This document shows, piece after piece, positions 1 to 5,298 of a stretch of 10,506 bases of DNA. Source of the stretch: Euryarchaeota archaeon UBA538 (GTDB taxonomy: Archaea; Thermoplasmatota; Poseidoniia; Poseidoniales; Thalassarchaeaceae); assembly GCA_002499325.1 (NCBI GenBank), contig DALC01000029.1, positions 4,064-14,569 of the forward strand, in the 5' to 3' direction. Numbering within the stretch: the stretch's first letter is position 1; every line of letters begins with the position of its first letter. The position numbers were made by a program, and so were the translations under genes. The notes beneath the pieces are model-generated. The model made no database searches. It was not told the origin of the DNA and saw only the letters and a list, made by a program, of their open reading frames with translations.

Positions 1-42
1 CATCGGTCGCCGGCCTCGCTACTAAGCATTGAGGTGCAGTGA
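1..42 (+). other. possible 3' end of an upstream gene
   Basis: Frame 1 is open from the window edge and ends in TGA at 40-42, directly abutting the ATG of rpl44e; it would encode a C-terminus ending in LLSIEVQ. The other two forward frames stop at 23-25 and 30-32, so any of them could be the true tail. Fourteen codons are too few to identify a family. The direct stop/start abutment resembles the tight spacing in the operon that follows, which is the only reason to prefer frame 1. Confidence 0.3.
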
Positions 43-324
43 ATGGTGAAGATGCCAAGGAAGGTTAAGCGCTACAGCCCCGCTGCTGGTAAGCACACCG
101 AGCATACTGTGGAGCGTGTCAAGAAGAGGCGCGCTAGTGAGCTTAAGTGGGGGCAGAGGAGATTTAGGAAGGTTACTTCTGGTTACCGAGGTTTCCCGAG
201 GCCAAAGCCTTCCGGAGAGAAGCCTACAAAGAGAGTCAATCTAGTTTACAGGTGTAGCGAGACAGGAAAGGCTCATTCGCCCAGGGGCAAGAGGGCTAGA
301 AAGTTCGAGTTGGTAGATAAGTGA
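43..324 (+). CDS. rpl44e: 50S ribosomal protein L44e
   Basis: This 93-residue basic protein belongs to the archaeal/eukaryotic large-subunit protein L44e (eL42), which sits at the E site near the tRNA CCA end. Family features are the N-terminal MPRKVKRY, the KHTEHTVERVKK segment, KWGQRR, and the C-terminal GKAHSPRGKRARKFE. Family members usually carry a zinc ribbon with CPxC near the N-terminus and CxxC near the C-terminus. Here the first pair reads SPAA (residues 12-15) and the second reads CSET, so only one of four zinc ligands remains. GAGGTG at 31-36 is a good Shine-Dalgarno six bases before the ATG. A second in-frame ATG at 52 is a less likely start. It is the first full gene of the translation operon and is followed nine bases later by rps27e. 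Confidence 0.95.
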   Translation: MVKMPRKVKRYSPAAGKHTEHTVERVKKRRASELKWGQRRFRKVTSGYRGFPRPKPSGEKPTKRVNLVYRCSETGKAHSPRGKRARKFELVDK

Positions 325-333
325 GGAATAATA

Positions 334-504
334 ATGTCTGGAAAGTTTCTGAAGGTTAGCTGTCGCGACTGTGGTGCGGAGGCGATTGTTTTCGATAGGG
401 CATCAACAGAGATTTCTTGCTCGGTGTGCGGATCTACTCTAGCCATCCCCAGAGGTGGAAAGTCGGACCTTTCGGGAAGTACCATTGTTGATGTCCTCGA
501 ATGA
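334..504 (+). CDS. rps27e: 30S ribosomal protein S27e
   Basis: A 56-residue protein of the S27e (eS27) zinc-ribbon family of the small ribosomal subunit. It starts MSGKFLKVSCRDCG, continues with VFDRASTEISCSVCGSTLA, and ends GGKSDLSGS...VDVLE, matching the family along its full length. All four zinc cysteines are present (C10, C13, C29, C32), unlike in the neighbouring L44e. The TGAGG at 322-326 joins the rpl44e stop codon to a Shine-Dalgarno seven bases before the ATG, suggesting translational coupling. Its own stop TGA (502-504) runs straight into the Shine-Dalgarno of the next gene. The rpl44e-rps27e-eIF2-alpha-nop10 order is a well-known archaeal arrangement. Confidence 0.96.
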   Translation: MSGKFLKVSCRDCGAEAIVFDRASTEISCSVCGSTLAIPRGGKSDLSGSTIVDVLE

Positions 505-510
505 AGGGGG
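504..510 (+). promoter_or_regulatory. Shine-Dalgarno for eIF2-alpha, overlapping the rps27e stop
   Basis: AAGGGGG follows the last bases of the rps27e TGA and lies seven bases before the ATG at 518. It decides the start: an upstream in-frame ATG at 455 would overlap most of rps27e and add 21 residues unlike eIF2-alpha. Confidence 0.7.
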
Positions 511-517
511 CAAAAAA

Positions 518-1306
518 ATGGCGAATACCGAAGAAGAGTGGCCAGAAGAGGGAGATCTTCTAATCTGCACTGTAAAGGACATCAAGCAGAACGGGGCATA
601 CTTGAGTCTGGACTCATATGACGGAAGAGAGGGTTTCGTCTTCGTAGGCGAGATTGCAGCTGGTTGGGTGCGAAACATCAGGGCCCACGTTAGGGAGGGC
701 CAGAGGGTTGTAGCCAAAGTAATCCAAGTCAAGAAAGACAGGAAAAGAGTTGAGTTGTCCTTAAAAAGCGTCTCAGAAGAGCGTAGAAGAGATACAGTTC
801 AGGCTTGGAAAAATGAGGAGCGTGCGATTCAGATAATGAGGGTGGCCTCAGAGAGGGTTGGATGGGACGAGAACAAGAGAGGCGACATCTCCAGTCAAAT
901 GACCGAGGCATTTGGGACCCTGTATGGGGCGCTTGAGGAATGCGCAATTAGTGAAACATCACTAATCGACGCTGGGTTCGAGGGAGAATGGACAGAGGTT
1001 GTAACTAATCTGGCCATGGAGAATATAATTCCGCCTTTTGTTGAAATCAGAGGAGTATTTGAGATACAGGTCTGGGGAGAAGAAGGAGTTTATGCCATCA
1101 GAGACGCTCTCGTTGAAGCTGAGTCCTGTGCTGAAGGACTCGAAGATGTTACTCTGACCTGCCACTACGATGGGGCTCCGAGCTATCGGGTTGACATCAG
1201 AGCACCTGACTATCAAGCGGCTGAGTCCGTATGGATTTCTGCGGTCAAGGCGGTAGAGAGTAGCATGTCATCGGTAGATGGTTCACTATCCATAGAACGG
1301 TCTTAG
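518..1306 (+). CDS. eif2a: translation initiation factor 2 subunit alpha (aIF2-alpha)
   Basis: A 262-residue protein matching archaeal initiation factor 2 alpha in length and order: an acidic start MANTEEEWPEEGDLL, an S1-type OB domain (about residues 11-85, with NGAYLSLDSYDGREGFV and the archaeal signature GEIAAGWVRNIR), a central helical domain (about 88-180) and a C-terminal alpha/beta domain. The S1 domain ends with KDRKRVELSLKSV, as in the family. The factor forms a heterotrimer with beta and gamma subunits that delivers initiator tRNA to the small subunit. The serine that eukaryotic kinases phosphorylate (Ser51) has no evident counterpart, as is usual in archaea. The start at 518 is set by the strong Shine-Dalgarno. 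It lies between rps27e and nop10, its usual place in archaea. Confidence 0.95.
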   Translation: MANTEEEWPEEGDLLICTVKDIKQNGAYLSLDSYDGREGFVFVGEIAAGWVRNIRAHVREGQRVVAKVIQVKKDRKRVELSLKSVSEERRRDTVQAWKNEERAIQIMRVASERVGWDENKRGDISSQMTEAFGTLYGALEECAISETSLIDAGFEGEWTEVVTNLAMENIIPPFVEIRGVFEIQVWGEEGVYAIRDALVEAESCAEGLEDVTLTCHYDGAPSYRVDIRAPDYQAAESVWISAVKAVESSMSSVDGSLSIERS

Positions 1307-1356
1307 GGCTCAAAGACACCCGCATGGTTCATTGACTATTAGTCGCCGCTAGCCGT

Positions 1357-1584
1357 ATGAGGGCTATGGTAAGATCGAAATTACAGTACTGCAAGGAATG
1401 TGATTTGTACGGCCTTGGGCCCAAATGTAAGAAATGTGGCAAGATGATGGTTTCGTCCGCCCCACTGAAGTATTCCCCTGAGGATCCCCAGGGCAAGAGG
1501 AGAAGGGAGAGGGAGCAGGCAGGCAGTGAAGATTGGGTCGACTCTCTTCCGTCGCCATCGGATGGAGTGGGGAATGATGAGTAG
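1357..1584 (+). CDS. nop10: H/ACA snoRNP protein Nop10
   Basis: A small zinc-ribbon protein of the Nop10 family, which joins Cbf5, Gar1 and L7Ae in H/ACA RNPs that make pseudouridine in rRNA. The zinc ribbon is visible as YCKECDLYGLGPKCKKCG, with two CxxC pairs, followed by the signature PLKYSPEDPQGKRRRERE that lies against Cbf5. At 75 residues it is longer than the usual roughly 55-60 because of an acidic, probably disordered tail (SEDWVDSLPSPSDGVGNDE). The start is uncertain: ATG 1357 has no Shine-Dalgarno, and ATG 1366 (MVRSK) is equally possible. The last 11 bases overlap the start of the PAC2 gene. A 50-base gap separates it from eIF2-alpha, the largest in this operon. Confidence 0.92.
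   Translation: MRAMVRSKLQYCKECDLYGLGPKCKKCGKMMVSSAPLKYSPEDPQGKRRREREQAGSEDWVDSLPSPSDGVGNDE
1564..1570 (+). promoter_or_regulatory. Shine-Dalgarno for the PAC2-family gene, inside nop10
   Basis: GGAGTGG lies 3-6 bases before two adjacent ATG codons (1574 and 1577). It favours these starts over the ATG at 1526, which lies deep in nop10 and would add a low-complexity basic N-terminus with no family counterpart. Confidence 0.6.
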
Positions 1585-2341
1585 GACACATGTTCATTGG
1601 ATAGTCGGAGACGGACTTCCGGAACATTCAGCCGTATTGGAAGCAGTTCCGGGAGTAGGTAATGTAGGTAAGATACTAGTCGACTCACTGGTATCGAAGC
1701 ATCCCTCGAGAACTCTTGGTTGGATTCTGAACCACGATTTTCCCCCTCACTCAACGTTTGACACTGACGGCCTAATGAGGCCCCCCAGAATGGAGATTAC
1801 CTCCGTTCTGCTACCAGATGGGCAGACGGTTATAGTAATCGGAGGGGAGATGCAACCCATGACTTCTGCAGGACAGCACGAGGTAGCTGAAGAGATTCTG
1901 AGAATCTGCTCGGAATCCTCAACACCGATGCTACTTGTGCTGGCAGGGTTGGCTTCCGGTTCCGAGGACAAGGGGATTCACGTTATTTGTGCGGATGACG
2001 GAGTTAGAAGAAGTCTGGAGAAAGACGACATTCCTGTCAGTAGGGAGAGGCCTGAAGCGGGAATGATAGGTGTCGCAGGACTCCTGGTCTCTTTGTCGTC
2101 ACTTTTTGGGGTGAAAGCATTTGCACTGGTTGCTGAGACGGTGGGAGCTAGTACCGACGTTCTTGCGGCTAGTAGGTTGGCTCACTGGATAGAGAATGGG
2201 CTGGACTTGCCACTAGACCTAGACATGGACTCTACGGAAGAGACCGCGAAGAAGCTGATGGAGACTTATGAGATTTCGAGCTCGCTTGAGGATGCGCTAG
2301 GCATGGAAGACCCTGCTCAGACTGGTGATTTCTATGTCTAG
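1574..2341 (+). CDS. PAC2-family protein (proteasome assembly chaperone-like, COG2047 type)
   Basis: A protein of about 255 residues of the PAC2 superfamily. In eukaryotes PAC2 helps assemble the proteasome alpha ring. The archaeal members form ATP-grasp-linked or proteasome-linked proteins of uncertain role. Supporting motifs are the glycine-rich VPGVGNVGK (about residues 25-33), the strand/turn VIVIGGEMQP, the VLAGLASG segment, and GMIGVAGLLVSLSSLFGV followed by ALVAETVGASTDVLAASRL. The start is ATG 1574 or 1577, overlapping the nop10 stop. The C-terminus (about 215-255) is acidic and helical. Its placement directly after nop10 is widespread in archaea. A role in proteasome assembly here is inference from the family name; no proteasome subunit gene lies in the window. 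The stop TAG shares bases with the Shine-Dalgarno of pepE. Confidence 0.86.
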   Translation: MMSRTHVHWIVGDGLPEHSAVLEAVPGVGNVGKILVDSLVSKHPSRTLGWILNHDFPPHSTFDTDGLMRPPRMEITSVLLPDGQTVIVIGGEMQPMTSAGQHEVAEEILRICSESSTPMLLVLAGLASGSEDKGIHVICADDGVRRSLEKDDIPVSRERPEAGMIGVAGLLVSLSSLFGVKAFALVAETVGASTDVLAASRLAHWIENGLDLPLDLDMDSTEETAKKLMETYEISSSLEDALGMEDPAQTGDFYV

Positions 2342-2347
2342 GGGTGA
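2340..2347 (+). promoter_or_regulatory. Shine-Dalgarno for pepE, overlapping the PAC2 stop
   Basis: AGGGGTGA begins inside the PAC2 stop codon TAG (2339-2341). It touches the first ATG at 2348 but lies six bases before the ATG at 2354, so it favours the second ATG as the start of pepE. Confidence 0.6.
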
Positions 2348-2353
2348 ATGTCA

Positions 2354-3079
2354 ATGAAGATTCTTCTCGGTAGCGGAGGAGTCGGTACCGATGAAAGAAA
2401 GGCGATGTACCAGAGCCTGATGTCAGAGAACTTCTCTGATTGCGATAAGGTGGTCTTTGTCCCATATGCGTCAGACGATCATGATGGGTACACTGAGAGG
2501 ATGAGGGGTTTCTCAGGAGTAGAAGGGGATTTTGTGGGTATCCATGAGTATGAAGACCCGGTTTCGGCATTAGGCGAGGCCGATGGCATCTATGTAGGAG
2601 GCGGGAACACGTGGCTACTGGTCAGGGAGTTGCACGAAAGGGGCCTAGTCGGGCCTATCAGGGAGGCTGTAATGAGCAGGGGAATTCCTTACGCAGGAGT
2701 TAGCGCTGGGGCGAACGTGGCTTGCCCGACCATGCAGACCACCAATGACATGCCAATAACCATGGTTCCATCGTATGAAACCCTCGGACTGGTTCCGTTC
2801 CAGATTAATCCCCACTACTACCCAGGCGGGATCTGGTTCAGGGAGGAAGAGGATGGTGGTTTTTTGAAGCACTTCGGGGAGACTCGCTCTAGGAGGGTGA
2901 ATGAGTTTCATCGTATCAGAGACGAGCCTGTCATCGGCTTGTACGAGGGATCATACCTGCGTCAAAATGGGGAGTTCTTTGAACTGCTTGGAAACAAGGC
3001 CGCCCTGATGAGGAAGGGTGAGGAAACGGTCACTGTGAGCCCGGGAACCCTACTCGCCGGCGACCTAACCACCGCTTGA
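2354..3079 (+). CDS. pepE: peptidase E (alpha-aspartyl dipeptidase, family S51)
   Basis: A 241-residue protein of peptidase family S51, cytoplasmic serine peptidases with a glutamine-amidotransferase-like fold that hydrolyse dipeptides with N-terminal aspartate. Characteristic motifs are GIYVGGGNTWLLV (79-90), the nucleophile elbow AGVSAGANVACP with Ser117, INPHYYPGG with His154, and IGLYEGS with Glu198. These correspond to the Ser-His-Glu triad of the Salmonella enzyme. Length is close to the usual 230. The ATG at 2348 adds two residues, but Shine-Dalgarno spacing favours 2354. It is the last gene of the operon, behind a PAC2-family gene, which suggests a job in finishing peptide breakdown. 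Its last 15 bases overlap the antisense 3' end of the SAMP-like gene. Related S51 members include cyanophycinase, but the length and motifs fit PepE better. Confidence 0.9.
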   Translation: MKILLGSGGVGTDERKAMYQSLMSENFSDCDKVVFVPYASDDHDGYTERMRGFSGVEGDFVGIHEYEDPVSALGEADGIYVGGGNTWLLVRELHERGLVGPIREAVMSRGIPYAGVSAGANVACPTMQTTNDMPITMVPSYETLGLVPFQINPHYYPGGIWFREEEDGGFLKHFGETRSRRVNEFHRIRDEPVIGLYEGSYLRQNGEFFELLGNKAALMRKGEETVTVSPGTLLAGDLTTA

Positions 3080-3286
3080 GACCACTACGAGTTCTATGCT
3101 CACGTCGTCACTGATCATGGATGTATGCGGAATGATCGTATCTCCAACTACTGCGAGCACTGTTGAGTGAGCTATTCCAAGCTTATCCAGGATGCCACCT
3201 ACTGAGATGGGAACATCGGATTCGACTGTCATTACGCCCTCGGCGCTCCGCACCTCCACCTGCATGGGTCTGTGGAATCCAGTCAT
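3065..3286 (-). CDS. ubiquitin-like sulfur carrier / small archaeal modifier protein (MoaD/ThiS family)
   Basis: A beta-grasp protein of 73 residues (start 3286) or 66 (ATG 3265). The body MQVEVRSAEGVMTVESDVPI is followed by a helix ILDKLGIAHSTVLAVVGDTIIPHTS and the ending IELVVVSSGG. A C-terminal Gly-Gly is the hallmark of ThiS, MoaD, Urm1 and SAMP proteins, which an E1-like enzyme adenylates to carry sulfur (tRNA thiolation, molybdopterin, thiamine) or to tag proteins. The pattern 'KLG....TVLAVVGDTIIP' fits archaeal ThiS/SAMP2-like members. The frame stays open upstream to 3406, but that stretch is antisense tRNA-Ser and not genuine coding. No partner E1 gene is in the window, so carrier and modifier roles cannot be separated. 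The 3' end overlaps pepE by 15 bases, tail to tail. Confidence 0.82.
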   Translation of the reverse strand: MTGFHRPMQVEVRSAEGVMTVESDVPISVGGILDKLGIAHSTVLAVVGDTIIPHTSMISDDVSIELVVVSSGG

Positions 3287-3319
3287 CCTTATCTCTGATT
3301 CGCTGGTGGGAGGATTGCT

Positions 3320-3405
3320 GCCGAGATCGCATAGCCCGGTATTGCGGTGGATTCGAAATCCACTGTCCATTGGACGCGGGGGTTCAAATCCCTCTCTCGG
3401 CGCCA
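3320..3405 (+). tRNA. tRNA-Ser (anticodon CGA)
   Basis: A complete class II tRNA fold is present. The acceptor stem GCCGAGA (3320-3326) pairs with TCTCGGC (3395-3401), followed by discriminator G and an encoded CCA (3403-3405). The D arm is GCA/TGC around a loop with GG. The anticodon stem GTGGA/TCCAC encloses TTCGAAA, giving anticodon CGA at 3354-3356. A long variable arm GTCC-ATT-GGAC identifies tRNA-Ser. The T arm is GGGGG-TTCAAAT-CCCTC, with one G-T pair. No intron is seen. It reads UCG codons. Its 3' end directly abuts the stop codon of the opposite-strand nuclease gene, and the SAMP-like gene starts 33 bases upstream on the other strand. Confidence 0.97.
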
Positions 3406-5250
3406 CTAGAAGCTTGGCACGTCTTCTGACGTTCTGACAGAGACCACTCTCGTATTTGGCCCTACCCTGACTTGTGCCCTGCCGTTGAACTCCCCCACTT
3501 CCCCGTTAAGGATGGCTATCTCGTCACCTCTTGAAAGACCGGCGGCCAGAACTGGGATGAACTGCTTGAATGCGATTACTCCCGCGGACCCTGACTTGTC
3601 CACTATGGTAACCGACCAGCGAGAGACGCCCAGACCGTTGGGAAAGGCGTCTATTGACCATATTCTCCCAATTACATTGATTCTGGTCTCTATCTCTACT
3701 ATCGGTGATGATTCATCGTCCTTGGCCAGTGAGATTCTCGATGACTCATCGATATCAAGAACCACCTCTCCCCTCCATATTGATGGAATTGCCCCCTCTA
3801 CCCTAACTTTCACTCCATTCGCAATTGACCTGGTCACGTCCGAAGGAGAGCCGTACCTACTCGGTCTCACTTTGGCGCGATCAAATCCATCCTGAAGTCT
3901 GAAGGAGAGTTCGACTCCACCTGACTCATCCAGAGAAGGCCCCCTCAAATCAGATACCATGCCTGTAGCATCCGCTCTTGTTCTTATCGATCCAATCGGG
4001 GTAATTGGCCAAGCGTGCCCAAATCTCTCTATTCTCGTCTCTGAGGGTAGTTCGAGATCGTGTTTGCCATTCTCACAAATTCCTCTGAGATCACACCTCC
4101 TGCATCTCGCATTGGGGTCTGGATCTAATGGGGGAACAGAGGGCTCGCCTCCCGAATCGAAGTACCGAAGAGGGGACGGGTCCGCTGGACAGTCTTCCAA
4201 AGAGGGATTCTTGGCGTGTATGGCAAGATAGAGGTCCTTCAATTCCATGGAGTATTCCTCGAGTTCCTCGGGAGACGGTAATTCGACTCCCTTCACTTTA
4301 CCTGGTCCAAGATACCAGATTTCCAGAGACTCTACCTCTTCCGTCCTATCGTGCGTTTCCCACCAGAGCCACGCATAGAGCCTGAGTTGTTCCAGATATC
4401 CCCCCGATCTGTCCCCCTTTCCTTGTGACGCCTTGATATCGATTACCGAAGGCCTTCCAGTCCATCTGTAAACCAAGTCATATTCGCCTTGAAACCAGCC
4501 CTCGGGATGTGAAGTGGTCTGGGTGAAGGAGTCTGCATCGGGGTCGACGAACCAAGGACGAGCGATTTCCCACGCCTCCGTCCAGCTGGGTTCCGTGTTC
4601 GGTTCCTGCGCACATGGATGTGGTTCCGACCATGATAGGGGGAATCCATCCGGAGCCGGCCACTCTGGACGGTTGGAGCCCCCTCTCCAAGACTCCAAGG
4701 TATCTGAGTCTAGTGAGTTCAGGCACCTCTCAACTTGATCGAGGTGCATCCTAATGCCGTTCTCCACCATCTCGCGGCATTCTGAGATATCCGCTGAGTC
4801 GGACGTCCCGACCCTGTTGGTTAGTGACTCCCAATCCCTGACCGCGTCATCCCAGCACTTCTGGAAATGTGAGTCAGCTCTGGATAAGGCCCATTTTTCC
4901 AGAGCCTTCCTGTCAGTCGGCCACTCAGAGCGATCCAGGACTTGCAGAGAGGGACCTGGCCACAATTCTCCGAACTCATATGCAGGGTTCCCATCATCAA
5001 GGATAGGGGATTTGAGGATATCCTCAGATTCGCCGGGAACAAGAGTTGGCGAGTCCCGCATCACTCTCGAGATGCAAGACTCTGCGGCGTTTCCCCTGAT
5101 TATCTGAGGAGGCAGGGGCCCCCTGAGCTTGGGGATATTGTTGTAGTACCAGAGTCTTGGACAAGCCTTCCAGGTCACCATCTGAGATGCCGATAGCCTC
5201 CTGTAGGGGTTTGCTATGTTCGCTTCAGGGCTCGCTGAACTCACTGGCAC
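3406..5250 (-). CDS. Fe-S cluster PD-(D/E)XK nuclease (RecB/Cas4/Dna2-like) with C-terminal OB-fold-like region
   Basis: A 614-residue protein with a RecB-type nuclease core. The N-terminus has LSASQMVTWKACPRLWYY (19-36), the usual 'SxS...CP' entry with Cys30. GEYDLV holds motif II Asp258. VIDIKAS holds Asp271 and Lys273 of the D-x-K motif. QLRLY (288-292) is the QxxxY motif. C383-RR-C386-x5-C392, with Cys30, matches the four-cysteine 4Fe-4S signature of Cas4, AddB and Dna2. Residues about 405-605 contain two beta-rich stretches resembling OB folds, the clearer being NVIGRIWSIDAFPNGLG onward to 605. The start is GTG 5250 without a clear Shine-Dalgarno; ATG 5181 would delete the conserved SxS segment. 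No helicase motifs are present. Roles in DNA repair or end resection are inference. The 48-base gap to the radical SAM gene suggests one operon. Confidence 0.86.
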   Translation of the reverse strand: MPVSSASPEANIANPYRRLSASQMVTWKACPRLWYYNNIPKLRGPLPPQIIRGNAAESCISRVMRDSPTLVPGESEDILKSPILDDGNPAYEFGELWPGPSLQVLDRSEWPTDRKALEKWALSRADSHFQKCWDDAVRDWESLTNRVGTSDSADISECREMVENGIRMHLDQVERCLNSLDSDTLESWRGGSNRPEWPAPDGFPLSWSEPHPCAQEPNTEPSWTEAWEIARPWFVDPDADSFTQTTSHPEGWFQGEYDLVYRWTGRPSVIDIKASQGKGDRSGGYLEQLRLYAWLWWETHDRTEEVESLEIWYLGPGKVKGVELPSPEELEEYSMELKDLYLAIHAKNPSLEDCPADPSPLRYFDSGGEPSVPPLDPDPNARCRRCDLRGICENGKHDLELPSETRIERFGHAWPITPIGSIRTRADATGMVSDLRGPSLDESGGVELSFRLQDGFDRAKVRPSRYGSPSDVTRSIANGVKVRVEGAIPSIWRGEVVLDIDESSRISLAKDDESSPIVEIETRINVIGRIWSIDAFPNGLGVSRWSVTIVDKSGSAGVIAFKQFIPVLAAGLSRGDEIAILNGEVGEFNGRAQVRVGPNTRVVSVRTSEDVPSF

Positions 5251-5298
5251 TATGCTGTTACGAAGGTCGAGGCCCTATCAACCCAACGCGAATCTCGC

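Noticed and set aside
455..517. Upstream extension of eIF2-alpha from ATG 455
   Set aside because: It overlaps the verified rps27e coding sequence, adds non-homologous residues, and the strong Shine-Dalgarno points to ATG 518.
518..1306. Loss of the Ser51 phosphorylation site in eIF2-alpha as a novelty
   Set aside because: Archaeal eIF2-alpha commonly lacks a clear equivalent of the eukaryotic site, so this is not unusual.
3287..3406. N-terminal extension of the SAMP-like frame
   Set aside because: Most of it is the antisense translation of tRNA-Ser; the 'REGFEPP' type peptide is the usual signature of translated tRNA T arms, not protein.
3406..5250. Assignment of the nuclease as CRISPR Cas4
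   Set aside because: No repeat array or other cas genes are present, the protein is about three times the length of Cas4, and it has an extra C-terminal region.
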